Assembly (NCBI RefSeq): GCF_003072505.1
Contig: NZ_NTGB01000001.1
Span: forward strand, 2,157,955-2,221,954
Length of the DNA stretch: 64,000 nucleotides
Source: Polynucleobacter rarus
Lineage (GTDB): Bacteria > Pseudomonadota > Gammaproteobacteria > Burkholderiales > Burkholderiaceae
Reading direction: 5' to 3'
Under the pieces are notes generated by a model. That model saw only the letters and a program-made list of their open reading frames with translations, had not been told where the DNA came from and made no database searches. Below, in pieces: positions 52,014 through 60,703 of this stretch; position 1 is the first letter of the stretch; the number at the start of each line of letters is the position of its first letter. Made by a program: the position numbers and the translations under genes.

Positions 52014-54128
52014 CTACTTTTCAAAAACAGCAACCGCGTCCACTGCAGTAACGCCGTGCCCTAGTGCGTGCATTAAGATGGGATTCACCTCTGCCTCTAG
52101 AAGAGTATGGCGATAGCTTTGAGCCATTTTTACAAAACCTTGTACGACCTTTACTAATGCAGGTATATCTAGGGGCTCAATCCCCCTAAAACCGTTCATG
52201 AGTGGCCAAATCGTGAGTGACTGCAACATCTGCAGTACAACTTCTTCATTGATTCCCACTTGTGCATCACTCGGTAGTAAATAGACGGTGGAGTCATTAA
52301 AAACCTCAGCCGTAATACCGCCTGAACCAATGATCAATACCAATCCTAAAATATCTCTCTTCACGCCGATGAATAGCTCTAAATCTTTAGGTAACATCTC
52401 TTGGATTAAAAATTCTTCAATCCGAATCCCCGTTTTAGCTAATACATTCTTGCGCATTTTCTCTAGTTCAGCACCCACTTGGATACCTCGTAAATTCATG
52501 ACAACCCCGCCCACATCAGTTTTATGAGTAATCTGATCACTCAATATTTTTAGGACTAAGGGCTTTTTGACTTCCGCTTCAAAGATGGTAGCTTGTAAGC
52601 TCGTAGTGATTACTTTCTCACGCGCCATGGGCATGCCAAACTTAGCAAATAATGCTTTGGCATCATGTTCATTCAGCGTTCCTTTGAATTCACCTAATGC
52701 TTGTGTTTCTTGATCTAAAGTAAACGGTTCTGTTAGTTCAATAGTACTAATATTTGTCTGCTCCAACTGGGAAATTTGCCATAGCGCTTTTAGGCCACGA
52801 GCACAGCCTTCTGGGGCAGCAAAAGCTGGAATACCTTGCCGAATAAAAGTCGAAACAAGTTGTGGAGCATACGGCGAGATATAAGCAAAGATCGGCTTAT
52901 TGGAGTCCCCCATACCTTCACGGATCGCACCAGCCATCAAGTCAGGCATCGCTAAAGCAGAAGAGCCAACCACCACCACAATCGCATCATAATCATCTGA
53001 GGCAAGCAGAGTAGCAATGATTTTCTTCAGTAATTCAGGCTTTAACCCTGCAAGAGTTACATCAATTGGGTTATTGCCCAAATCAATCGGTAAGTTTTCG
53101 TCGAGCGTGCGTAAGGTTTGAGCAGTCACTTCATTGGGCAAGGGCATTTCAAAATTCATTAAGCCCAAATTATCGGCAATCAGCGTCGCCGCACCGCCAC
53201 TAGATGTAAGGATAGCAATACGATTATTTTTTAGTCGCTTACCATTTTGGATTGAAACTGGAAAATCAATTAAGTCAGAAAAATAATCAGCACGTAATAC
53301 CTGATTTTGTTTAAAGAATTGATCGTAGACGCGGTCTTCACCAGCCATGGCACCAGTATGGGAAGCAGCTGAACGCGCACCACTCTCTGATTTACCAATT
53401 TTATAAACAATCAGTGTCTTGCCAGCAAGTCTTGCTTTTTTGGCTGCTAACTCAAATTTAGCAGGATGACGCACACCCTCTAAATACAAAAGAATAATCT
53501 TCGTCGACTCATCTTCACTAAGATAGTCGACCATATCAGCCACATCTAAGTCTGCTTCATTACTGGTTGCAACTAATTTAGATAAACCTAAACCACTACC
53601 AGCAGCACGCGACAATATCGAACCAACAATACCGCCACTTTGCGACACAATGGCAACTGGGCCAGCATGTAAGTTTTCAATTTCTAGAGCTGAACTTGCA
53701 GAGAGAGCAATGTTATCGGTCAAGTTCATAAGCCCAATCGTATTAGGTCCCAAGAGGCGCATATTTCCACGTGCTTCTAACAATTGTTGTTGCAGAAGTT
53801 GACCTTCCTCACCTAGCTCAGCAAAACCGCTCGCTAAAACGATCGCCGCTTTACAGCCCTTGTCCGCTAATTCTTTGACAGCATGAATACTATTTTTGGC
53901 CCCTAATAAAATGATGGCCATATCGGGGACATTCGGTATCGAAGCAATGTCTGGATAACAAGGTTTACCCAGCATTTCTGGATAACGTGGATTCACAAAA
54001 TAAATCTCGCCACTAAAATTTCTCTTAATGAGATAAGCGCCAGGCAGACCTGAAGTTTTGGTAGGATCTGCTGAAGCACCAATAATAGCAACTGAGTTGG
54101 GTTTAAATAATGAGTCCAAAGAGTTCAT
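52014..54128 (-). CDS. ADP-forming-type acyl-CoA synthetase (CoA-binding + ATP-grasp fusion)
   Basis: About 704 residues from the ATG at 54128, with AAAGGA 8 bp upstream; the longer frame (ATG at 54155) lacks a ribosome site. The order is CoA-binding Rossmann domain (SVAIIGASADPTKTSG, about 10-130), succinyl-CoA-synthetase-like flavodoxin domains with the phosphorylatable His in SGARSAASHTGAMAGED (about 245-261), then ATP-grasp (about 480-700: KALFAKFGMPMAREKVIT, ITHKTDVGGVVMNL). This is the fused type seen in acetyl-CoA synthetases (ADP-forming) and in aromatic-acid ligases such as feruloyl-CoA synthetase. Together with the hydratase next to it, a feruloyl-like (side-chain shortening) route is possible. 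Confidence 0.9.
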   Translation of the reverse strand: MNSLDSLFKPNSVAIIGASADPTKTSGLPGAYLIKRNFSGEIYFVNPRYPEMLGKPCYPDIASIPNVPDMAIILLGAKNSIHAVKELADKGCKAAIVLASGFAELGEEGQLLQQQLLEARGNMRLLGPNTIGLMNLTDNIALSASSALEIENLHAGPVAIVSQSGGIVGSILSRAAGSGLGLSKLVATSNEADLDVADMVDYLSEDESTKIILLYLEGVRHPAKFELAAKKARLAGKTLIVYKIGKSESGARSAASHTGAMAGEDRVYDQFFKQNQVLRADYFSDLIDFPVSIQNGKRLKNNRIAILTSSGGAATLIADNLGLMNFEMPLPNEVTAQTLRTLDENLPIDLGNNPIDVTLAGLKPELLKKIIATLLASDDYDAIVVVVGSSALAMPDLMAGAIREGMGDSNKPIFAYISPYAPQLVSTFIRQGIPAFAAPEGCARGLKALWQISQLEQTNISTIELTEPFTLDQETQALGEFKGTLNEHDAKALFAKFGMPMAREKVITTSLQATIFEAEVKKPLVLKILSDQITHKTDVGGVVMNLRGIQVGAELEKMRKNVLAKTGIRIEEFLIQEMLPKDLELFIGVKRDILGLVLIIGSGGITAEVFNDSTVYLLPSDAQVGINEEVVLQMLQSLTIWPLMNGFRGIEPLDIPALVKVVQGFVKMAQSYRHTLLEAEVNPILMHALGHGVTAVDAVAVFEK

Positions 54129-54178
54129 TCTGTAATCCTTTATAAATGAGGCCATGTTAAATAGCCTTGTGCTACGTA

Positions 54179-55000
54179 TTATTTTTTCGCTACTTGACTA
54201 CGCTCTAAAAATGAGGCAACTGCATCATGGTGATCTTGCGTTGTGTAACATAAGCCTTGCGCAAGACTTCCCTGACTAAAAATCTGTTCCGCTTGCGATT
54301 CATAGGTTCGGTTGATAATACCTTTCGTGAGCGCAATGGCCGCTTCCGAGCCAACACTTAATTCTTTGGCCCAACTCACAGCCTGCGTTAATAAGTCCTG
54401 ATGAGGTACTAGGCGATCAGCAATCCCTAAATCTAAAGCTTCAGTGGCAGGTACTTTTTTACCGGTAAATAAGAGTTCTTTTGCCTTGGCTAAACTGACC
54501 CGTCTCGGTAAAAAATACATCCCACCACCGTCGGGTATGATACCTCGCAGAATATACGACCAAGCAAATAAGGCGGAGTCAGCAGCCATCACAAAGTCAC
54601 AAGAAAGTGCTAAATCAGCGCCGAGTCCCATGGCTGGACCATTCACAGCTGCAATGGTTGGTTTAGGCATATTCATCAGCGCACTCACAGTTGAGCCAAC
54701 ATATTGCTGGCGTGTCCAACCGTTAAAACCCATTTCACCAACCGGAGCATTCATTCTTTGTTTCATACCATTAATGTCACCACCAGCACAGAAGCCTTTA
54801 CCAGCTCCAGTGACAACGAGTGCGCGGACATTGCGGTCATAGGTAATTTGATTTAACAAATCCAGATACTGCGCGCGCATGGCATCCGAAAATGCATTCA
54901 TTTTTTCTGGTCGATTCAGGGTGAGAATGCCGATATTGTCCTCAACCGTAAATAAGACTTCGGGTTGTTTAGCTTCTGATGACTGCAATTTCACTTCCAT
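54179..55000 (-). CDS. Enoyl-CoA hydratase/isomerase (crotonase) family protein
   Basis: 273 residues. Crotonase motifs: ILTLNRPEKMNAFS (about 29-42), the oxyanion pair VTGAGKGFCAGGDINGM (about 63-79) and VNGPAMGLGADLALSCDF (about 116-133), and GIIPDGGGMYFLPRRV (about 149-164) where the acid position carries Asp/Gly rather than the Glu of classic hydratases. So isomerase, dehydratase or lyase chemistry is as likely as hydration. AGGA precedes the ATG. Sits between a Bug receptor and the acyl-CoA synthetase, consistent with CoA-dependent breakdown of the imported acid. Confidence 0.9.
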   Translation of the reverse strand: MEVKLQSSEAKQPEVLFTVEDNIGILTLNRPEKMNAFSDAMRAQYLDLLNQITYDRNVRALVVTGAGKGFCAGGDINGMKQRMNAPVGEMGFNGWTRQQYVGSTVSALMNMPKPTIAAVNGPAMGLGADLALSCDFVMAADSALFAWSYILRGIIPDGGGMYFLPRRVSLAKAKELLFTGKKVPATEALDLGIADRLVPHQDLLTQAVSWAKELSVGSEAAIALTKGIINRTYESQAEQIFSQGSLAQGLCYTTQDHHDAVASFLERSQVAKK

Positions 55001-55024
55001 TATTTTTTCCTAATTGAATGTTAC

Positions 55025-56023
55025 TTAATCTAATTTAATTTTGGCGTTTTGAATAATTTTCTGCCAACGCGCTTCTTCATTTGCCACATATTGACCAAAA
55101 CTTTCTGGGCTACCTGGTTTGGCCATGAGTCCCTCATCAGCAAGACGGGTAGAGAAATAACTAGTTTTAGTCGATTGTAAAACCGCTTTATTTAAACGAT
55201 CGACAATCTCTTTGGGCGTTCCTACGGGAGCAAAGATTCCGTACCAACTTTCCATATAGTAATCTTTGACGCCTGCTTCAATCATGGTCGGAGTTTTAGG
55301 CCACCCAGCAGATCGCTCTTTGGTAGTAACAGCAAGAGCTCTTAATTTACCAGCCCCGACCAAATTCGCTGCAGCTGAAGCAGTTGCAAAACTCATGCTA
55401 ACTTGGCCACCGAGTAGATCCGTAATCGCTTGACTAGCCCCCTTGTAGGGGATGTGGACCATCTCCACTTGCGCCAAACTCGTAAAGAGTTCACCTGCTA
55501 AATGGGCAGAGGTACCATTACCCTGCGAAGCATAAGTTAATTTACCCGGATTTTTCTTTGCATAAGCAATCACATCTGCAATGGATTTAAATTCACTATT
55601 GGGTAAGACAACGAGTACGTTAGGAGAGTTCCCAACCATCGCCACTGGAATTAAATCGCGACTAGCGACATAGGGCATATTTTTAATCAAACTAGGATTA
55701 ACTGCTTGGGCAAAGGTCGCCACAATCAAGGTATAGCCGTCTGGTGCACTTTTCACCACATAATCTGTACCAATTACCGTACCCGCGCCAGGCTTATTTT
55801 CGACAACGACGGATTGGTTTAAATCACGACTCATCCCCTCCGCCACTGTTCTTGCAACTAAATCAGTACCACCGCCGGGTGAAAAAGGCACAATTAATTT
55901 AATTGGCTTTTCGGGATAAGTCGCACTCACTGAAAATGAAAACCCAAGGCCAATGACTAACAAAATCTGTAATAAAAGAGTAGAGCGTTTCGTAGAAGTG
56001 ACACTATAAAAATTTATCATCAT
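55025..56023 (-). CDS. Bug/TctC-family periplasmic receptor
   Basis: About 332 residues from the ATG at 56021-56023, with GGAG 6 bp upstream; the open frame reaches 56077, but those 18 residues (RRESSCCKLKFSLEIA) do not fit a signal peptide. The start overlaps the stop of the MmgE/PrpD gene (ATGA). Signal about 1-33 (LLLQILLVIGLGFSFSVSA). Loop VPFSPGGGTDLVARTV, VENKPGAGTVIGTD, HIPYKGASQAITDLLGGQV. Confidence 0.92.
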   Translation of the reverse strand: MMINFYSVTSTKRSTLLLQILLVIGLGFSFSVSATYPEKPIKLIVPFSPGGGTDLVARTVAEGMSRDLNQSVVVENKPGAGTVIGTDYVVKSAPDGYTLIVATFAQAVNPSLIKNMPYVASRDLIPVAMVGNSPNVLVVLPNSEFKSIADVIAYAKKNPGKLTYASQGNGTSAHLAGELFTSLAQVEMVHIPYKGASQAITDLLGGQVSMSFATASAAANLVGAGKLRALAVTTKERSAGWPKTPTMIEAGVKDYYMESWYGIFAPVGTPKEIVDRLNKAVLQSTKTSYFSTRLADEGLMAKPGSPESFGQYVANEEARWQKIIQNAKIKLD

Positions 56024-57375
56024 TGCAATCTCCAGTGAGAACTTAAGTTTGCAACAAGATGATTCTCTCCTTCCCAAATCAGTGTACTTAAATCACGCAC
56101 TGCTATCTCTCCAACGCGAGTCGTTGATAGTTCTTGAAATTTTTCATTGAGTTCAGCATCGGTCAGTGGATCATCGGGATCACCGTGACGTGTTTGTTGG
56201 TGATGCTCAAATATCTCTCCTGAGTTCATTTCAATCCGAACTTTTGCACTCCGTACTTTCGGGAATAAGCTAGTAATTAGTGGGTCAACTTGATAAGAAA
56301 TTTTGTCTTCTAATTGCTGGATCTTGTCATTGCCTAACTGCTCCTGGGCAAAGGCTTTTTCGCGCACAGCGCCTAAAATCATGCCGCAAGCCACCGTATG
56401 AGTCAGACTAAATTTTGCTTCAAAGGGAGTCTGTGGATGACGATAGGCACACACATCGGCAGAAGCTTGATAAACCAAGAGTTCAATCTTTTTCACTGCG
56501 TTGGTATCGATTTGATGAAGACGCGTGAGGTACTGCGCACCATCAATTGCTGGAAAAGTATGACCACAACATCCGTGATTTTTAAATGTCATTTGCGTGA
56601 TATTAAAAACTTTACCGAGACCATTCAGGACATCAGCCCAACGCGGGTTTTGTGACATCGCAGCACCAAATCCAGCATCACCTTCTAAGATATCGGGAGT
56701 TCCAGTCATACCCGCTAGTGCACAGTAAGCAGCATTTAAGCCTACTTCTGCAGCATGTCCTGCATGCAATGGCTTGGTCATTGAGTCACTGCGAAAGGCT
56801 TGTTGTAAACCACTAGCAAAGGTTCCAGCAGTAGCTAGGGCATTCATTGACTGCTCTGCAGTAAGCCCTAATAAACTACTACAAGCAGCTGCCGCACCAA
56901 AAACTCCAACGGTACCTGTCGTATGAAAATATTTGTAATGACTAGGCTGTATCACTTCGGCAATACGTGTTGAGACTTCGTAGCCAATGACAACCGCTTT
57001 GAGTAAAGCGTCAAGGCTCAGGCCTTGTTGGGTGGCACAAACCCAAGCTGCAGAAATAGTCGGACAAGCTGGATGGTATGCGCCGTTACGGTAGATATCA
57101 TCAAACTCAGCAATATGGGCGATGGAGCCATTTAAAAAAGCAGCGGCTCTGGGCGTGGTTTTTAAATCCGTACCGGCAACTGCACAGTTACCAAAACCAA
57201 ATTCAGGTTGATAAGCGGCAATCAACTTTTGGGCTACATCACTATTCGAGCCGGCAATCAAGGCTCCTTGCCAATCAAGTAGTGCGCGTCTGGCTGCATG
57301 CAAAACATCTGCTGCTAACGGCTGTGAAGACGCTGTTTCAATATATTCACCAAAGCTGGTTAACAAAGTTTTCAT
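56020..57375 (-). CDS. MmgE/PrpD-family protein
   Basis: 451 residues, usual length. All-helical domain first (about 1-265: ARRALLDWQGALIAG, HIAEFDDIYRNGAYHPACPTISAAW, HTTGTVGVFGAAAA), then the alpha/beta lid (about 270-445: HGCCGHTFPAIDG, FSLTHTVACGMILG). The family includes 2-methylcitrate dehydratase, cis-aconitate decarboxylase and dehydratases or isomerases of related tricarboxylates. Ribosome site AAGGGC. Coupled to the Bug receptor by a 4-bp overlap. A tricarboxylate ligand would fit both partners, but this is inference. Confidence 0.92.
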   Translation of the reverse strand: MKTLLTSFGEYIETASSQPLAADVLHAARRALLDWQGALIAGSNSDVAQKLIAAYQPEFGFGNCAVAGTDLKTTPRAAAFLNGSIAHIAEFDDIYRNGAYHPACPTISAAWVCATQQGLSLDALLKAVVIGYEVSTRIAEVIQPSHYKYFHTTGTVGVFGAAAACSSLLGLTAEQSMNALATAGTFASGLQQAFRSDSMTKPLHAGHAAEVGLNAAYCALAGMTGTPDILEGDAGFGAAMSQNPRWADVLNGLGKVFNITQMTFKNHGCCGHTFPAIDGAQYLTRLHQIDTNAVKKIELLVYQASADVCAYRHPQTPFEAKFSLTHTVACGMILGAVREKAFAQEQLGNDKIQQLEDKISYQVDPLITSLFPKVRSAKVRIEMNSGEIFEHHQQTRHGDPDDPLTDAELNEKFQELSTTRVGEIAVRDLSTLIWEGENHLVANLSSHWRLQ

Positions 57376-57406
57376 CTTGCCCTTAAATTTATCTGATTGA
57401 ACTCAT

Positions 57407-58423
57407 TTATTCTGGTTTTGCACCAGAGGATCTGACAATAGGTGCCCAAGTTTCATATTCATTACGTACAAATTTAGTAAATTCTGTAACATTCATGGCA
57501 ATCGGTTCGGCTCCCTCGTTAATGAGTTTATCTTTTGTCTTTTTGGACATTAGAATCTCGACGATTTGTTGATTTAGCACCTTCACATTTTCTGCAGAAG
57601 TTCCGTGTGGTGCAAAGACACCAAACCAAGAACCTGCGGCCATATTGATGCCGGACTCCAACATCGTAGGCACTTCTGGTAAGGTGACATAACGTTTTTT
57701 AATCGAAATACCAATGGCTCTGACCTGACCACCTTTAATTAAGGCGGCAACTGAGGGTAAGGTCGCAAACATATAATCAAGGCGTCCTGCAATAAGGTCT
57801 CGCACCGCTTCAGCACCTTTGTAAGGAATGTGGGTAGCATTAATTCCACTTTGTTGACTAAACATAAAACCCGTCATATGTGAGGCAGTGCCAATGCCGG
57901 TTGAGCCGTAATTGACTTTACCTAAATTCGCCCGACCAAAGTCAATCAACTCTTTGACTGTGTTGATTTTTGAACTAGATGGCACAATCAACACATTCGG
58001 TACTTCAGCAAGTAATGCCACTGGATCTAAATCCGTTAATGGATTAACAGCCAAGTTTTTAAATAAAGTAGGATTAACTGAAATAGGACCACTCGAATTA
58101 ACGAGTAAGGTATATCCATCAGGAGCTGACTTACCAACAATCTCTGTACCCAAGTTCCCCGCTGCACCTGGTCTATTTTCGACAATGACCGGAACTTTCA
58201 AACGCTGGGTTAATTGATTAGCCACTTCTCGAGCCAAAATATCGGTTGTACCCCCTGCTGTAAAGGAAACAATCATTTTGATAGGACGATTAGGATAGGT
58301 GTCTGATTGCGCACTAGCCATGTTTTGTAAACCGATCGAACTGAGGCATAAGAGGCTTAATGAAATCACTTTCAGTGATTGAATTTTTAACTGGGTAAGT
58401 TGTAATAGCGTAAGTTTTAGCAT
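57407..58423 (-). CDS. Bug/TctC-family periplasmic receptor
   Basis: About 338 residues from the ATG at 58423; a TTG two codons earlier is also in frame. Long signal about 1-38 (KLTLLQLTQLKIQSLKVISL, SLLCLSSIGL). Loop VSFTAGGTTDILARE has PF as SF; then VENRPGAAGNLGTE and HIPYKGAEAVRDLIAGRL. Between the acyl-CoA dehydrogenase (34 bp upstream) and MmgE/PrpD (31 bp downstream), all one operon. Confidence 0.92.
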   Translation of the reverse strand: MLKLTLLQLTQLKIQSLKVISLSLLCLSSIGLQNMASAQSDTYPNRPIKMIVSFTAGGTTDILAREVANQLTQRLKVPVIVENRPGAAGNLGTEIVGKSAPDGYTLLVNSSGPISVNPTLFKNLAVNPLTDLDPVALLAEVPNVLIVPSSSKINTVKELIDFGRANLGKVNYGSTGIGTASHMTGFMFSQQSGINATHIPYKGAEAVRDLIAGRLDYMFATLPSVAALIKGGQVRAIGISIKKRYVTLPEVPTMLESGINMAAGSWFGVFAPHGTSAENVKVLNQQIVEILMSKKTKDKLINEGAEPIAMNVTEFTKFVRNEYETWAPIVRSSGAKPE

Positions 58424-58457
58424 ATTCAATCCGATTCGTTATTAGAGTGTGTAGTTA

Positions 58458-59618
58458 TTAAGCTTTTGCTTTAGGTGGTCTTTGATCAAAGCGCATTTCT
58501 AAAACTTCTTCTGCAATCCGGTTTTTAAGAATTTCAATCGAGCCGCCTGCAATCATCCAGCCTCGCGTTCTTCGAACGCAATATTCCACCAGATTTTCTT
58601 GACTATATCCTGAGGCACCCATAATTTGCAAAGCTTCATTCGCAACGTTAAAACCCGTTTCATTACAAATGAGTTTTGCCATCGCTGTTTCATAAGGAGA
58701 TGGCAAGCCACTATCAGCGTTTAGCGCTGCTTTATAAAGTAGCAACTGAGCTGCTTCTAATTTGGTTGCCATTTCTGCAAACTTCCACTGGATACCCTGA
58801 AATTCAGCAATTTTTCTAGAAAACTGAGTACGGTTTTTAGCATATTCCTTTGCTTGTAAAAAGGCATAACGGCCTAGTGCAAGAGAACGTGATGCATTAC
58901 CAATGCGCTCGACATTGAAACCACTAATTTGCTTTTTAAAACCACCGGGTCCTAGTAAAACATTTCTATCTGGAACAAAACAGTCTGCAAAATACAATTG
59001 TGACCAACGCTCACCACTCATAAAGCTGGATGGTTGCCCAATCTCAAAGCCTGGAGTATCCCGCTCGATTAACATTGAACCGATGCCGTCAAGACCTGGG
59101 CCATATCTCAAGTAAATCAAGAATACCTTGGCATCTGGACTGTGTGTTGAAAAGACTTTGCTACCATTCACTAAGTAACCACCCTCTATTTTTTTGGCAT
59201 TGGTGGTGAGTTCAGTCACAGCTGAACCAGCATCTGGTTCAGTCATTCCCAAAGAAATCACCGCTTTACCAGCTAACAAATCAGGTAAATATCGTTCCTT
59301 TTGATCTTCGGTAGCGTACTCAGCAAAACTACGTATTGGGCCAAAGTTGCCTGCTTGCACAATATCAGCACTCTTAGGGCAATATAAGGCGATGGTTTGA
59401 ATGGCAATGACGGCATCCATCAGCGTTCCGCCCATACCCCCATCGGCTTCTTTAAGGGTAATGCCCAAAAGGCCTTGCTGACTGAGTAACTCTGCAATTT
59501 CCCAAGGATAATCAGGACTATGATTTCTGGAAAGAGCTCCTGGTGCTAATTTATCTTTGCCTAATTTATGTAATGCATCAGCAAAAGCAATTTGTTCTGA
59601 GGAAAGGTGAAAATCCAT
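58458..59618 (-). CDS. Acyl-CoA dehydrogenase family protein
   Basis: 386 residues, standard length. N-terminal helices (1-115), FAD/substrate segment ISLGMTEPDAGSAVTELTT (about 121-139), beta domain, then C-terminal four-helix bundle with IMGASGYSQENLVEYCVRRTR. The C-terminal site that is YEGT in MCAD reads MIAGGSIEIL, so the catalytic Glu376 equivalent is Gly and the base must come from elsewhere, as in IVD-like or CaiA-like members. FAD-dependent alpha,beta-dehydrogenation of an acyl-CoA is expected. First gene of the - strand operon running to 51168. Confidence 0.91.
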   Translation of the reverse strand: MDFHLSSEQIAFADALHKLGKDKLAPGALSRNHSPDYPWEIAELLSQQGLLGITLKEADGGMGGTLMDAVIAIQTIALYCPKSADIVQAGNFGPIRSFAEYATEDQKERYLPDLLAGKAVISLGMTEPDAGSAVTELTTNAKKIEGGYLVNGSKVFSTHSPDAKVFLIYLRYGPGLDGIGSMLIERDTPGFEIGQPSSFMSGERWSQLYFADCFVPDRNVLLGPGGFKKQISGFNVERIGNASRSLALGRYAFLQAKEYAKNRTQFSRKIAEFQGIQWKFAEMATKLEAAQLLLYKAALNADSGLPSPYETAMAKLICNETGFNVANEALQIMGASGYSQENLVEYCVRRTRGWMIAGGSIEILKNRIAEEVLEMRFDQRPPKAKA

Positions 59619-59941
59619 GCGTGTCTGCCTTTGTTATTGTTTATTGATTATTCAGTATTTTAACAAGACTGAAAGTTATCATTTCTTTGTTTTGAAGAAC
59701 GAAAGTTTTGAATTATTTTGAGTTATTTTGAGTTATTGAGGATTGTGATTTTTTAATTCTATTTATCTTGGCTGTTCAATTTGAATCCCAAACTCGAATA
59801 TCAGTGGCAAGATTGTTAAAAGTCCATTGAAAATACCAAATAGTTTATTTAATTATTTTAAAATAAACTATTAGTTTATAAATATATATATTTTTAAACC
59901 ATCTTCTTGCCTTAGTTTATTTAATTTTTTATAATTAAACT
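59619..59941. other. Intergenic AT-rich region between catabolic operon and AbiE locus
   Basis: No gene is seen. It should hold the promoter of the - strand acyl-CoA dehydrogenase operon near 59619-59690, a three-copy imperfect 10-bp tandem repeat (TTATTTTGAG-type, about 59711-59740), and the operator/promoter of the AbiE locus at 59839-59942, described separately. Confidence 0.6.
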
Positions 59942-59942
59942 A
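59839..59942 (+). promoter_or_regulatory. AbiE promoter with repeated TAGTTTAT operator half-sites
   Basis: Promoter: -35 TTGCCT (59907-59912), 17-bp spacer, -10 TATAAT (59930-59935), ATG at 59942, so transcription should begin at or within a base or two of the start codon and give a leaderless mRNA. Operators: a perfect 12-bp inverted repeat AATAGTTTATTT / AAATAAACTATT (59839-59850, 59861-59872), a further TTAGTTTATA copy at 59871, and a second palindrome TAGTTTA (59913-59919) / TAAACTA (59936-59942) that covers the spacer, -10 and start codon. AbiEi antitoxins are known to repress their own promoter by binding inverted repeats. Confidence 0.75.
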
Positions 59943-60703
59943 TGAGTTTAAATAATTCAAAAAAAATAAACCACTTAATGCATGATTGGCCACCCGGCAC
60001 GATCTATCTATCATCTTGGCTTAAACAAATAGGTATATCAGGGCAACTGACTAATCGATATAAAAAAAGTGGTTGGTTAGAGTCTATAGGAAGTGGTGCA
60101 GTCAAACGCATGGGTGACGAAGTTAGTTACCAAGGCGCTTTGTACGCCCTTCAGAGGCAGGGACAATCATCCATCCACGTTGGTGGCAAGTCAGCTTTAG
60201 AGCTACAAGGTAGATTACATTTTTTAAATCTTAATGCTAATTCAGTCTCTCTTTTTGGAGAGTGGACAGAGCATCTACCAAAATGGTTTTCAAATACAAA
60301 TTGGGGTATTTCTATCGAGCATCACCGGACGTCATTTTTACCCAGTCAACTAGAACTTTTGGATTTCGAAATTAAAAATTTTTCTATCAAAATATCTAGC
60401 CCTTTAAGAGCAATTTTTGAGTGTTTATATCTTACTCCGAATAAACAAGATTTGATGGAATGCTATGAACTTTTAGAGGGTCTCAACAATATTCAACCTA
60501 TGCAAGTTCAAACATTTTTAGAGTCTTGTGAATCGATCAAAGTTAAAAGGCTTTTTCTCTTTATGGCAGAAAAAATTGGGCATGCTTGGTTTAAATACCT
60601 AGATTTAAAAGGGGTAAATTTAGGCAGTGGGAAGAGGAGTATTATTTCAGATGGGCATTTCGATTCAAAGTATCTCATCACCATACCAAAGGAACTCGCA
60701 TAA
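59942..60703 (+). CDS. abiEi: AbiEi-type type IV antitoxin / autorepressor
   Basis: 253 residues. N-terminal winged-helix portion about 1-95 (GTIYLSSWLKQIGISGQLTNRYKKSGWLESIGSGAVKR) and the larger C-terminal AbiEi domain (IHVGGKSALELQGRLHFL, ISSPLRAIFECLYLTPNKQDLMECYELLEGL). This is the AbiEi_3 form, unlike the DUF6088 form at 27127. It should repress the promoter above and neutralise AbiEii without direct binding. Its stop TAA overlaps the presumed start of the toxin (ATAA). The frame is intact, while the toxin gene is damaged. Confidence 0.88.
   Translation: MSLNNSKKINHLMHDWPPGTIYLSSWLKQIGISGQLTNRYKKSGWLESIGSGAVKRMGDEVSYQGALYALQRQGQSSIHVGGKSALELQGRLHFLNLNANSVSLFGEWTEHLPKWFSNTNWGISIEHHRTSFLPSQLELLDFEIKNFSIKISSPLRAIFECLYLTPNKQDLMECYELLEGLNNIQPMQVQTFLESCESIKVKRLFLFMAEKIGHAWFKYLDLKGVNLGSGKRSIISDGHFDSKYLITIPKELA

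Noticed and set aside
59711..59740. Three imperfect copies of a 10-bp TTATTTTGAG unit
   Set aside because: Short, AT-rich and imperfect; likely low-complexity drift. Mentioned only as part of the intergenic description.
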